64,000 nucleotides of DNA from SAR92 clade bacterium H921 (GTDB lineage Bacteria > Pseudomonadota > Gammaproteobacteria > Pseudomonadales > Porticoccaceae), in the NCBI GenBank assembly GCA_025153755.1, contig JAOALD010000001.1:744001-808000 (forward strand). Direction: 5' to 3'. The notes under the pieces were generated by a model. That model was not told where the DNA came from. It did not search any database and saw only the letters and a program-made list of their open reading frames with translations. Numbering within the stretch: the first letter of the stretch is position 1; every line of letters begins with the position of its first letter. Shown here in pieces: positions 50,756 to 59,237 of this stretch. Position numbers and translations under genes: made by a program.

Positions 50756-50894
50756 TTAATTAGCTATGCCAATCTTACCAACATGTTGGATGGATGCCAT
50801 TAATGAATATCCTTCTCATGCCCGGATCAAAGCAAAGCGATCTGTAAATAATAGGTGTAACTAAACCCTAAACCAATAATGGCCATACCTGAGG
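50756..50894 (-). pseudogene. Decayed copy of the 3' end of a zinc-less quinone oxidoreductase gene
   Basis: The minus strand here encodes a broken version of the last 46 residues of the intact oxidoreductase at 51865-52857. It reads PQVWPLLV, a stop, TPIIYRSLCFDPGM, a frameshift, then EGYSLMASIQHVGKIGIAN and a stop. The intact gene has SQVWPLIAEGKFKPIVHSSF and EGHALMESSQHIGKIVLVN at the same places. Identical DNA words such as CAATCTTACCAA and GGCCATACCTG occur in the same order in both copies. Both copies have the same orientation, about 1.1 kb apart. Confidence 0.82.
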
Positions 50895-50901
50895 CTTAGT
50901 A

Positions 50902-51123
50902 TTGGGCGATTATCTCCACCCGAGTATGGGTCCAAACGGCATAGCCGATCAATATAAAAACCTAGTAAATAACTATTTATCTTCAGGTCAAATAGAGTGG
51001 TCTAGCGGTATGTCCAAAAGCGGTCCAAAGTCGTTCATCGATGCCTGTGCGTGTTCACCTCACAAAAGGGTTAGGTGCAAATATGGCAAGGCCGCCAAGT
51101 GTCTGCGAAGACTTGGTGGATAG
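50902..51123 (+). other. Short open frame of unknown nature (possible gene fragment)
   Basis: Seventy-three codons are open from 50902. The peptide includes YLHPSMGPNGIADQYKNLVN and an unusual C-terminal end rich in Cys, Lys and Arg. The first half could be a beta-barrel piece belonging to the receptor remnant downstream, but I cannot establish that. No ribosome site precedes it and it is in a different frame from that remnant. I would not call it a functional gene. Confidence 0.3.
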
Positions 51124-51236
51124 TTTTGACCCTTCGCGATGATTGATAGTGTGGCTGCTATATGGTCACGGCATCGGGCATTATTGCCTAGTCCATGCGA
51201 TTGATTTGCCCTTTGAGCCGTTAACTTTTTAATTTA

Positions 51237-51728
51237 TTGACCTGTTATTTTTTAGGGAGAAAAAATGATAAAGATAAATATATGCATCTCGGCGGTCCGA
51301 AATGGAATGTTGGCGACAAGTGTAGCCTTGGCCGTTTTGGTAAGTCCAAAGAAGCGATATCCCGTTTAGTCACCAACGTATCAACCTATGTTGGCCATGG
51401 TGATTTTGACCACAATATGACATTGAATTATCGGTCGGGTTATACCGATCAGTCTCAAATGGTGACGTTGATTGAGGCCGATGGTTCGTTTGGCAAAGAA
51501 GTTGTGTATCTGGGATAAGTCAGTTCATTTGTCACCTTAGATTATCAATCGACCTTTGCAACTATGGAAGACAATTTAATGCTCACCCTGGGTATCAATA
51601 ACCTACTCGACCGTGATTCTTCGCGTAGTTTACGGTCTGGAGGAGTTGGGCATCAGTTAGGTTTTGACCCCCGTTACCATGATCCCTATGGCCGAGTCCC
51701 CTATTTACAGGCCGCCTATACATTTTAG
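51237..51728 (+). pseudogene. TonB-dependent receptor remnant (C-terminal beta-barrel)
   Basis: A single frame from about 51225 to the stop at 51726-51728 encodes the end of a TonB-dependent receptor: strands TYVGHGDFDHNMTLNYRSGY and VTLIEADGSFGKEVVYLG, an in-frame TAA at 51516-51518, then SSFVTLDYQSTF and DNLMLTLGINNLLDRD. The C-terminal FDPRYHDPYGRVPYLQAAYT plus Phe is the aromatic end recognised by the Bam machinery. The plug domain and most of the barrel are missing, so it is a pseudogene. A strong terminator follows 44 bases after it. Confidence 0.85.
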
Positions 51729-51772
51729 GAAATGTTGCCAGCTTTAAAAAGTTATATCTTTGTTGCAAAATA

Positions 51773-51804
51773 AAATGCCCGCATTCAGTAGAATGCGGGC
51801 ATTT
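51773..51804. terminator. Strong bidirectional terminator
   Basis: A perfect 14-base stem (51773-51786 with 51791-51804) around an AGTA loop has A residues on one flank and T residues on the other, so it can end transcription from both sides. It lies between the receptor remnant and the convergent oxidoreductase gene. Confidence 0.92.
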
Positions 51805-51864
51805 TTATACAGGTGCTGCTATCGACTAGTACAGGCTGAGTCGGAATGCAAAAGAGGACTTGGA

Positions 51865-52857
51865 TTAATTAACCAACACAATCTTACCAATATGCTGACT
51901 TGATTCCATTAATGCATGCCCTTCACTTGCTTGTCTAAGAGGAAAGCTACTGTGGACTATGGGCTTAAATTTACCTTCAGCAATTAAGGGCCATACCTGT
52001 GATTCAACTCCGGCGGCAATACGGGCCTTGTTCTGAAGTGGTTGGGCGCGCAGAGTAGAGCCAGTTAAAACAAGCTGTTTAAGCATTAGGGGTAGTAAAT
52101 CAATCTGCATATTGGAGCCCTGCAAAAAAGCAATATTCACAATTCTGGCCTTAGGTGCGCAGACACTTATGTTTTTCTGCACATAGTCGCCACCGACCAT
52201 ATCTAGTACTACATTAACCCCGCCTTTGGTGAGTGTCTTACATACCTCAACAAAGTCATCTCGTTTGTAGTTAATAGCTTTAACGGCACCGAGTTCTTCG
52301 CATACGGAGCACTTTTCATCAGAGCCCGCGGTGGTAATCACATTTACACCTAGTGCTGTAGCCATTTGAATAGCGGTGGTGCCTATGCCGCTAGAACCAC
52401 CATGCACCAGCAGCCATTCACCGGCTTTCAATTCGGCCCGCTCAAACAGGTTATGCCACACTGTAAAGCAGGTTTCTGGTAACGCGGCCGCATCGGTCAG
52501 GGAAAGATTTGCAGGTACAGGCAAGCATAATGATGACTCTGCAATAGCATATTCGGCATAGCCGCCACCGGACAGAAGTGCACAAACCTTATCGCCTATA
52601 GACCAGTCTTCGACCATTGTGCCGGTAGCGATTATGGTGCCTGACACCTCAAGACCTGGTATATCCGTAACCCCAGGAGGTGGTGGATAAAACCCTAGGC
52701 GCTGGAAAACATCTGGGCGGTTGATGCCTGCGGCCGCAACCTTAATTAAAACCTGATTATCCGTAGGTTGCGGTACTGATCTAGAGGTTGGCTTTAAAAC
52801 TTCGGGGGCGCCGGGTTGGGTCACTTCAATACAGGTTTGTGTGGAGGGCGTGCTCAT
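51865..52857 (-). CDS. NAD(P)H quinone oxidoreductase, PIG3/zeta-crystallin type
   Basis: This is a 330-residue zinc-less MDR enzyme. The N-terminal GroES-like domain carries KVAAAGINRPDVFQRLGFYP, which is the PIG3-like pattern. The nucleotide-binding domain has LVHGGSSGIGTTAIQMATALG near residue 145 and the ITTAGSDEKCSVCEELGA segment. The zinc-binding cysteines of alcohol dehydrogenases are absent. It probably reduces quinones with NADPH; the true substrate is unknown. A degraded second copy of its 3' end lies at 50756-50894. Confidence 0.9.
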   Translation of the reverse strand: MSTPSTQTCIEVTQPGAPEVLKPTSRSVPQPTDNQVLIKVAAAGINRPDVFQRLGFYPPPPGVTDIPGLEVSGTIIATGTMVEDWSIGDKVCALLSGGGYAEYAIAESSLCLPVPANLSLTDAAALPETCFTVWHNLFERAELKAGEWLLVHGGSSGIGTTAIQMATALGVNVITTAGSDEKCSVCEELGAVKAINYKRDDFVEVCKTLTKGGVNVVLDMVGGDYVQKNISVCAPKARIVNIAFLQGSNMQIDLLPLMLKQLVLTGSTLRAQPLQNKARIAAGVESQVWPLIAEGKFKPIVHSSFPLRQASEGHALMESSQHIGKIVLVN

Positions 52858-52914
52858 TGCTAATGGTACTCGCGTATTTTTGCTCTAAAGGTCATGAGTT
52901 TAGCTGGATACTAG

Positions 52915-53529
52915 TTAACTTCTCAATACAATAAATACACCACCACCTATCAAAAGTGCACCAGAGGCAATTTTTAGATACTGAGTTTTCGGTGAGGTGG
53001 CAATTGAGGATTTAGTCTTTGCCGCGATATAGGCATAGCCCGTCATAACCATGCCGACTGAAAGTGTGGCGATTAAAAATAGCGCGGTTATATCGATAAG
53101 AGACAGAGTTTCTAAATCGAAGAAGGCGGGAAAGAAACTAAAATAAAACAAAATGACTTTGGGGTTGCTCATTGAGGTCATCAACCCGACCAAGAAATTT
53201 GCTGAATGACTAGCAGGTTTTGGCGCCTGCGTATGTTCTATAGAACCCTTTGTTATGATCAGATTAAAACCCAAATAAATAAGATAGGCAGCACCGATAT
53301 ATCGGATGACCACAAAGAAGTTGCCCATTAGCTCGGCCAGAGCCGATAAGCCAAACACGGCCAATCCAATAAAGAAAAAATCGCCGCTAAGAACTCCTAA
53401 GGCGGTAGCCAGACCTTGGCGAAAGCCTGAATCCAATGAGCGTGCAATCACTACTATAACCCCGGGGCCGGGAATTAGTGCCAGCACGATCATGGTAGCG
53501 TAAAGTGCGAGGGCTGAAGTAATAGTCAT
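52915..53529 (-). CDS. LysE/RhtB family exporter (first of two)
   Basis: This is a six-helix inner-membrane exporter of amino acids or related metabolites, 204 residues. The N-terminal helix with LALIPGPGVIVVIARSLDSG matches the LysE family PGP motif, followed by GFRQGLATALGVLSGD and the IGAAYLIYLGF segment. It overlaps the upstream EamA-type gene by four bases (ATGA), so the two are translated together. The substrate cannot be assigned. Confidence 0.9.
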   Translation of the reverse strand: MTITSALALYATMIVLALIPGPGVIVVIARSLDSGFRQGLATALGVLSGDFFFIGLAVFGLSALAELMGNFFVVIRYIGAAYLIYLGFNLIITKGSIEHTQAPKPASHSANFLVGLMTSMSNPKVILFYFSFFPAFFDLETLSLIDITALFLIATLSVGMVMTGYAYIAAKTKSSIATSPKTQYLKIASGALLIGGGVFIVLRS

Positions 53530-54458
53530 GGATGTATAGCCGCTTTAAAATATTTCCACAGTCTTCCATCGATAGCAGCGAGCCCAAGGCCAATTAGTGC
53601 CATGCCTAAAAAGTATCTGCCATGTAACTGTTCGCCCAGTATTAACCAGCTCAGAAAGCTCGCGCTGACGGGCACTAGCAAAGTAACCAACACGACATTG
53701 TTAGCACCAGATGAGGCCAGTATGCGAAAGAATAAAATATATCCTAATGCGGTACAAAACATACCAAGGCATAACATAGACAGCCAAATATGCAGGCTCG
53801 GGTTAGTTAGTAGGTGGGGCTGTTCAAAGATAACAACTATGGGCAATAAAATAATGCTAGCTGAAGTGACCTGGCCAACAACTGTGTTTAAAGGCGTCAC
53901 GCCCATGGCTTTGAAGCGACGACCAAAAACTGAGGCGAAGCCATAGGACATGGCGGCACCCATAATGGCCAGTTGTGCCATTGTATCTATGGTCATGGTC
54001 GGGCCTATGTCTAGCAACGACTCTGGTCCAATTAGAATAGTCACACCGAGCAAGCCAATAAGCACGCCCATTACCTTTTGTGGGGTCATATGCTCATCGG
54101 CTAAGAAGGCACCAGCAATAAACAGGGTAAATAATGGTGTGGTGGCATTGATGATAGAGGCCAGACCTGCACCTATATGGTTTTGTCCCCAGACAATGAG
54201 AGTGAATGGAATAACATTGTTGAGTAGCCCAAGAATAAAAAACCAGCGCCATAGCTCTAATGATTTTGGAATTTCATAACCTGCAAAAATAAGTATTACC
54301 CACAATGTGACAGCGGCAATACCGACTCTAAGTAGAACAATGGTAAGGGGTGGTAACTGTGTGACAACAATGCTGATAAAAAAGAATGAGCCGCCCCAGA
54401 GTAGTGATAGCAACAGGAGCATTGCCCAGTCATTAGCACTCATGCTCTGATTAATCAT
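53526..54458 (-). CDS. EamA/DMT-superfamily transporter
   Basis: This 310-residue, ten-helix inner-membrane protein has two EamA repeats, beginning with LLLLSLLWGGSFFFISIVV and, in the second half, MGAAMSYGFASVFGRRFKA. Members export metabolites such as amino acids. Its stop overlaps the start of the LysE-type gene downstream, and 20 bases separate it from the LysE-type gene upstream, so the three exporters form one unit on the minus strand. Confidence 0.9.
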   Translation of the reverse strand: MINQSMSANDWAMLLLLSLLWGGSFFFISIVVTQLPPLTIVLLRVGIAAVTLWVILIFAGYEIPKSLELWRWFFILGLLNNVIPFTLIVWGQNHIGAGLASIINATTPLFTLFIAGAFLADEHMTPQKVMGVLIGLLGVTILIGPESLLDIGPTMTIDTMAQLAIMGAAMSYGFASVFGRRFKAMGVTPLNTVVGQVTSASIILLPIVVIFEQPHLLTNPSLHIWLSMLCLGMFCTALGYILFFRILASSGANNVVLVTLLVPVSASFLSWLILGEQLHGRYFLGMALIGLGLAAIDGRLWKYFKAAIHP

Positions 54459-54478
54459 TCAATCCCCCGAAAAGAAAC

Positions 54479-55108
54479 TTAGATAGCTCTTGTGGTCAGT
54501 ACTTTAATGCCTAACAGTAGCATAGTGCCGCCGGCAATACGGTCGATCCAATGCCCCATGCGTTGAAATCTGATAGTTACTGTGGGTCTTGATAACAGCA
54601 CAGTGAGCAGTGAGAACCAGGCGAGCTGTAATGCCATCATCCATAAACCGTAGACCAGCAAATGCTGAGCAGAAGTATCCTGAGATAAAACGATTGTAAA
54701 TAGTGACACAAAATAGATGGGTGCTTTGGGGTTGAGCGCATTGCACAAAAATCCAAGACCAACAGTTTTTAGCGGGGATCGTTTTGAGGCCGTTTGTACC
54801 GTTACTGCTTTGGCCTTGCGGGCCTTAACTCTTAGGCCACTAACCCCAAGGTAGATCAGGTATACGCCACCCAGTATTTTAATACCCCACAGAGCCGATG
54901 ACGAGTTGGCAATAAGGACAGCCAAGCCGAGAGAGGAGTAGAAAATATGGATAGACAGGCCTGCAGCGATCCCGAGGCTACACAGGAGACCTGCACGTTT
55001 GCCATTGGATAGGGTCTGCTGTGTTACCAGCACGAAATCTGGGCCGGGTGCGGCGGCGGCCAGAAGGTGTATTGAGGTGATTAAAAGTAAACCCTGATAA
55101 AGATCCAT
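54479..55108 (-). CDS. LysE/RhtB family exporter (second of two)
   Basis: This 209-residue, six-helix protein of the LysE family begins with HLLAAAAPGPDFVLVTQQTL, the PGPD motif being typical, then GKRAGLLCSLGIAAG and LGGVYLIYLGVSGLR. It is the first gene of a three-exporter set with the EamA protein and the other LysE protein. It shares only family-level resemblance with the LysE-type gene at 52915, so the pair is not a recent duplication. Confidence 0.9.
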   Translation of the reverse strand: MDLYQGLLLITSIHLLAAAAPGPDFVLVTQQTLSNGKRAGLLCSLGIAAGLSIHIFYSSLGLAVLIANSSSALWGIKILGGVYLIYLGVSGLRVKARKAKAVTVQTASKRSPLKTVGLGFLCNALNPKAPIYFVSLFTIVLSQDTSAQHLLVYGLWMMALQLAWFSLLTVLLSRPTVTIRFQRMGHWIDRIAGGTMLLLGIKVLTTRAI

Positions 55109-55166
55109 AAAGTTCTCTGTTAGTTGTTACTGAGCCAAATAATGTAATAATACTGTAGTCAGCATA

Positions 55167-56021
55167 ATGGAATCATTCCTAACTATAGGCAAACTAAAGA
55201 TGGTTGAAGACTCGTTGCGCGACAAAATCTATCGAGTAATTTTTGGCACCGACACCTCTGCGGGTCAGCGTTTTGATATTGCGTTGATTTACCTGATTTT
55301 ACTCAGTGTGCTGGGAATTATTTTGGACTCTATCGAAGCAATTAATGACCAATATGGATACTGGCTGTTTCGCCTGGAATGGTTGTTTACCATTTTGTTC
55401 TCGTTGGAGTATCTGCTGCGCGTCTATTCGTCTCCCAAGACACTAAGCTATATGTTCAGTTTCTATGGTCTGGTGGACTTGCTGTCTATTTTACCTAGTT
55501 ATCTGGCATTGTTTGTGCCTGGGGCAAACTACTGGTTGGTCATTCGTTTACTGCGGGTTTTAAGGGTATTTCGTGTGCTAAAACTGGTACGTTACCTGTC
55601 AGAGGCTAATTTATTGCTGCGCTCAATGTATGCCTCGCGACGGAAAATATTTGTCTTTTTTACTGCGGTTTTAGTACTGAGTGTTATCTTTGGCAGTCTG
55701 ATGTTTTTTGTTGAGGGTCCGGACAATGGTTTTACCAGTATTCCTCGCAGTATTTACTGGACCATTGTCACCATCACCACGGTTGGCTATGGTGATATTA
55801 CGCCTCAAACGGCTGTCGGGCAGGTAATTGCAACCATGGCAATGCTCACCGGTTATTCTATTATTGCCATACCCACGGGCATATTCACCGCAGAGATAGC
55901 GCGTGAGATGCATACTGAAACGAGTAATCGTCGTTGTAATGTTTGTGAGCGCACCAGCCACCACCCTGAAGCTGAGTTTTGCTATCACTGCGGTGTGACA
56001 CTGCCTGACCAAAATATTTAG
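55167..56021 (+). CDS. Voltage-gated-type potassium channel with C-terminal zinc ribbon
   Basis: This is a six-helix, one-pore K+ channel of 284 residues. Helices S1-S3 cover about residues 35-120. S4 is Arg-rich with three-residue spacing (VIRLLRVLRVFRVLKLVRYL, about 123-142), as in voltage sensors. The pore loop has the K+ filter TTVGYGD near residue 210, followed by S6. After S6 comes a short cytoplasmic tail with two Cys pairs (CNVC and CYHCG, about residues 253-275), a zinc-ribbon-like module. A second ATG at 55200 is a possible start. Confidence 0.9.
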   Translation: MESFLTIGKLKMVEDSLRDKIYRVIFGTDTSAGQRFDIALIYLILLSVLGIILDSIEAINDQYGYWLFRLEWLFTILFSLEYLLRVYSSPKTLSYMFSFYGLVDLLSILPSYLALFVPGANYWLVIRLLRVLRVFRVLKLVRYLSEANLLLRSMYASRRKIFVFFTAVLVLSVIFGSLMFFVEGPDNGFTSIPRSIYWTIVTITTVGYGDITPQTAVGQVIATMAMLTGYSIIAIPTGIFTAEIAREMHTETSNRRCNVCERTSHHPEAEFCYHCGVTLPDQNI

Positions 56022-57532
56022 GCTTTATCTGGCGCCTCTACAGCGGGTCTATAACTAAGAGCCTCTTGGTAATGAGGCACCTCTGGGTTAGCTAGCCCAG
56101 CTAGGTCGGCAATACTTCTGGCTACCCTTAATACGCGGTAGAAACCTCGGGTCGATAGCGCAAACCTGTCGATCGCCTGATTCATTAGCTCGCGCTGCTC
56201 TTTATTTAGAGGGCACACTTCGCCCAGTTCTATGCTATTGAGCTGGCTATTAATTTTTCCCTGCCGATCAATCTGTCGCTTGCGTGCAGCGCACACTCTT
56301 TGTTGGATATGTTGATTGCTTTCGCCTGTTTGTTGCTGAGGTAAATGTTGGTTTAAAAGCTGGTGATTTTCTATGCTGTTGACCTTAACTTGTAGGTCAA
56401 TTCTGTCCATTAGTGGACCAGAAATTTTGTTGCGGTAGCGGCCTATTTGATCTGGGGTACACAGACAACGCTGGGTGCCCAAATAGCCACAGGGACAGGG
56501 ATTCATGGCGGCAGCCAATTGAAAGTTTGCAGGATAAAGAATTTGCGCGGCCACTCGCGAGATCATTATTTCCCCTGATTCTAAAGGTTCTCGTAATACT
56601 TCTAAAACACCGCGCGAGAATTCGGGTAGTTCGTCAAGAAATAGTACACCACAGTGCGCTAAAGAGATCTCTCCCGGTCTGGGGATACTACCGCCGCCTA
56701 CGAGGGCCGCTGCCGATGTAGTGTGGTGAGGCGATCGGAAAGGGCGGCTATAAATATTGTTGCGCAAGCCTTTGCCTGCGACGGAGTGAATAGCCGCAAC
56801 CTCTAACGCTTCTGTGTTAGTTAATGGTGGCAAAATTCCTGGAAGACGACCGGCAAGCATGGTCTTGCCGGTGCCCGGAGGGCCATAAAAAAGCAGGTGA
56901 TGCCCACCACTAGCAGCCAGTTCCAGTGCGCGCTTGGCATGTTGCTGCCCAATAACCTCATTGAGCTGCTCATTATCTGGATAGTTTGGTGGAGACTGCT
57001 GTTGCCAGGGTTCTAACAGTGCCATCTGATGCAAGTGGGCTGAGACTTCTAACAGATGGTCGACCGGCAGAATGATTAGCCGCTCCACCAAGGCGGCTTC
57101 CGCCGCATTATGACGACAAATAATCAACTGTTTACCCTTGGTCGCGCAGCCAAGTGCCGAGGGCAGTGCACCCTCAACCGGACGCAACTCTCCCGATAGC
57201 GCCAGCTCGCCAATAAATTCATAGTCCGATAATCCATCCCTGGGCACCTGTCCAGAGGCGGCGAGAATCCCAATGGCAATAGCCAAATCAAATCGACTGC
57301 CCTCTTTGGGCAGTTCGGCGGGAGCTAAGTTGACTGTAATACGGCGAGCTGGAAACTCAAAATGCGAGTTAAGAATAGCGCTGCGAACGCGATCTTTACT
57401 TTCTTTAACCGCCGTTTCTGGTAGGCCCACCATATGAAAGGCGGGGAGGCCATTGGAAAGATGAACCTCGACTGATACTGCGGGCGCTAGCACACCCTGT
57501 TTGGCTCTGGTTTGCACCACGGCAAGTGACAT
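56018..57532 (-). CDS. comM: ComM/YifB family Mg-chelatase-like AAA+ ATPase
   Basis: The 504-residue protein has an N-terminal Lon-like domain (VHLSNGLPAFHMVGLPETAV, about residues 23-42), a central AAA+ module with Walker A GPPGTGKTMLAGRLPGIL near residue 217 and Walker B LFLDELPEF, and a C-terminal Mg-chelatase domain. In Vibrio and Acinetobacter ComM is a branch-migration helicase that helps integrate transforming DNA. A link to natural transformation here is suggested by the type IV pilus genes in the same window, but is inference. It overlaps the channel gene's 3' end by four bases. Confidence 0.92.
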   Translation of the reverse strand: MSLAVVQTRAKQGVLAPAVSVEVHLSNGLPAFHMVGLPETAVKESKDRVRSAILNSHFEFPARRITVNLAPAELPKEGSRFDLAIAIGILAASGQVPRDGLSDYEFIGELALSGELRPVEGALPSALGCATKGKQLIICRHNAAEAALVERLIILPVDHLLEVSAHLHQMALLEPWQQQSPPNYPDNEQLNEVIGQQHAKRALELAASGGHHLLFYGPPGTGKTMLAGRLPGILPPLTNTEALEVAAIHSVAGKGLRNNIYSRPFRSPHHTTSAAALVGGGSIPRPGEISLAHCGVLFLDELPEFSRGVLEVLREPLESGEIMISRVAAQILYPANFQLAAAMNPCPCGYLGTQRCLCTPDQIGRYRNKISGPLMDRIDLQVKVNSIENHQLLNQHLPQQQTGESNQHIQQRVCAARKRQIDRQGKINSQLNSIELGEVCPLNKEQRELMNQAIDRFALSTRGFYRVLRVARSIADLAGLANPEVPHYQEALSYRPAVEAPDKA

Positions 57533-57620
57533 TGCACATTCCCTGTGTTGCGCGATTACTCACTTGCTACGAAAATAACTTATCGCTCGTGCAGACCACT
57601 GACATTGTCGCTATGAATGA

Positions 57621-57875
57621 TTAACTGGCCTGTTCTTTAATAATAGCTTCGAGTTCCGCAAGTTGCTTTTCGAGGGCATCAATTTTTTCTCGTGAACGCA
57701 TCAACACCGCGCGTTGGATATCAAATTCTTCCTGAGACACAAGCTCCAGCTGGTTAAAGGTTCTCATCATAGCAGAGCGCAAGTGCTGCTGAAGTTCACC
57801 ACTGATCGCCTGTGCACCAGAAAATGTCTGATTTAGCTGCTGAAAAAATTGTTCGTATAGGTCGTCTGAATTCAT
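57621..57875 (-). CDS. ubiK: Ubiquinone biosynthesis accessory factor UbiK
   Basis: UbiK is a small trimeric coiled-coil protein that helps the Ubi complex in aerobic ubiquinone synthesis (formerly YqiC/BMFP). The 84-residue product has an amphipathic N-terminal half and a C-terminal coiled coil RSREKIDALEKQLAELEAII. It is often close to comM/yifB and glnK-amtB in gammaproteobacteria, as here. Confidence 0.88.
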   Translation of the reverse strand: MNSDDLYEQFFQQLNQTFSGAQAISGELQQHLRSAMMRTFNQLELVSQEEFDIQRAVLMRSREKIDALEKQLAELEAIIKEQAS

Positions 57876-57940
57876 GTTTCGGGCTCCGTTGATACTCGGA
57901 TTTTAGCAAAGATTGTTAGATTGATCGCGGCCTATCTCGA

Positions 57941-58026
57941 TTTGGTGCGCTTTGTATCAAGGTGAACGCCTATTAGTTCCAATTTGGTGCGCGAAGAATT
58001 AACGAATCTCTGCAATTTGCACCAAA
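57941..58026 (+). promoter_or_regulatory. Candidate NtrC-type enhancer sites upstream of torF
   Basis: The decamer TTTGGTGCGC occurs twice (57941-57950 and 57983-57992), and the opposite-orientation element TTTGCACCAAA lies at 58016-58026. TTGGTGC and GCACCAA are the half sites of the NtrC consensus TGCACCA-N-TGGTGCA. They lie 60-145 bases upstream of a sigma-54 element, as enhancers do. No full palindrome is present, so this is a prediction. Confidence 0.55.
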
Positions 58027-58084
58027 ATAGATCAAATACCCTGTGCTCAGCGAGGAAATACCGTAAATACAGTGCTATTCAAAC

Positions 58085-58101
58085 TTGGCACGCAATGTGC
58101 A
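58085..58101 (+). promoter_or_regulatory. Sigma-54 (RpoN) promoter of torF-glnK-amtB
   Basis: TTGGCACGCAATGTGCA matches the sigma-54 consensus TTGGCAC-N5-TTGC with one mismatch in the -12 block, and has the invariant GG (58087-58088) and GC (58099-58100) ten bases apart. The expected transcript start is near 58112, 60 bases before torF. Confidence 0.82.
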
Positions 58102-58171
58102 AAGAACCGAGGGAGAAACAAATTTTTTAAACCTTTGTAATTTAACTTTATATATCTTGGGAGATATTCAA

Positions 58172-58822
58172 ATGAAAGTATTAAGAACTGCAATCTTTGC
58201 TGCCACCGCGATGTCTGGCGCTAGTGCTATGGCCGCTGAAGTTTCTGGCAACGTTGCTATCGGATCGGATTACTTTTTCCGTGGCTTCGATCAATCATTA
58301 GGAGAGGCACTTTCTGGTGGTTTCGATGTTGGATTTGAAAGTGGTTTGTACGTTGGTGTTTGGGGCTCTTCTGTCGATGATTTCACCTCTTCAGGTGGTT
58401 TAGAGCTTGATTACTATGCTGGTTACGGTGGTTCATTCTCTGATTCGGTTAGCTATGACATTGGTTACATCATGTACGGCTATCCAAACGATACTCAGTA
58501 TGACTTCGAAGAAGTCTATGGCAGCGTTTCTTTTAGTGATTTCACTGTTGGCTTTGCAACTTCAAGCGACTGGTATGGTTCTAGCGGCGATTACGATTAC
58601 TTTTATGGCGACTACGGTATGGCTCTGAGCGAAGATTTCAGCCTTGGATTCCACTACGGCGCAACTCGTGCAGATGCTGGCGACTATGAAGATTACTCAC
58701 TTTCTTTGAGCACTGAAGCTGTTGGTCTTGGCTTCGATCTAAGTTGGATTTCTACCTCTGAGTCAGGTACTGAGTACTTCGCCGATAACGAGTTTGTCCT
58801 AACTATTTCGAAGTCTCTGTAA
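58172..58822 (+). CDS. TorF-family putative porin
   Basis: The 216-residue protein has a 23-residue signal peptide ending SAMAA, then a series of short amphipathic strands rich in Tyr, Phe, Gly, Ser and Asp, and ends at a C-terminal Leu after VLTISKSL. This is the Gcw_chp/TorF pattern; these predicted outer-membrane barrels are often next to amtB in marine proteobacteria. The frame opens at 58085, but that is within the promoter, and ATG 58172 has GGGAGA upstream and places the signal peptide first. Control by the RpoN promoter suggests uptake of a nitrogen source. Confidence 0.88.
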   Translation: MKVLRTAIFAATAMSGASAMAAEVSGNVAIGSDYFFRGFDQSLGEALSGGFDVGFESGLYVGVWGSSVDDFTSSGGLELDYYAGYGGSFSDSVSYDIGYIMYGYPNDTQYDFEEVYGSVSFSDFTVGFATSSDWYGSSGDYDYFYGDYGMALSEDFSLGFHYGATRADAGDYEDYSLSLSTEAVGLGFDLSWISTSESGTEYFADNEFVLTISKSL

Positions 58823-58848
58823 TTACTGAATATCTATCTTGCTAATAA

Positions 58849-59223
<375 letters not shown>

Positions 59224-59237
59224 ATCTGGAGATTCTA

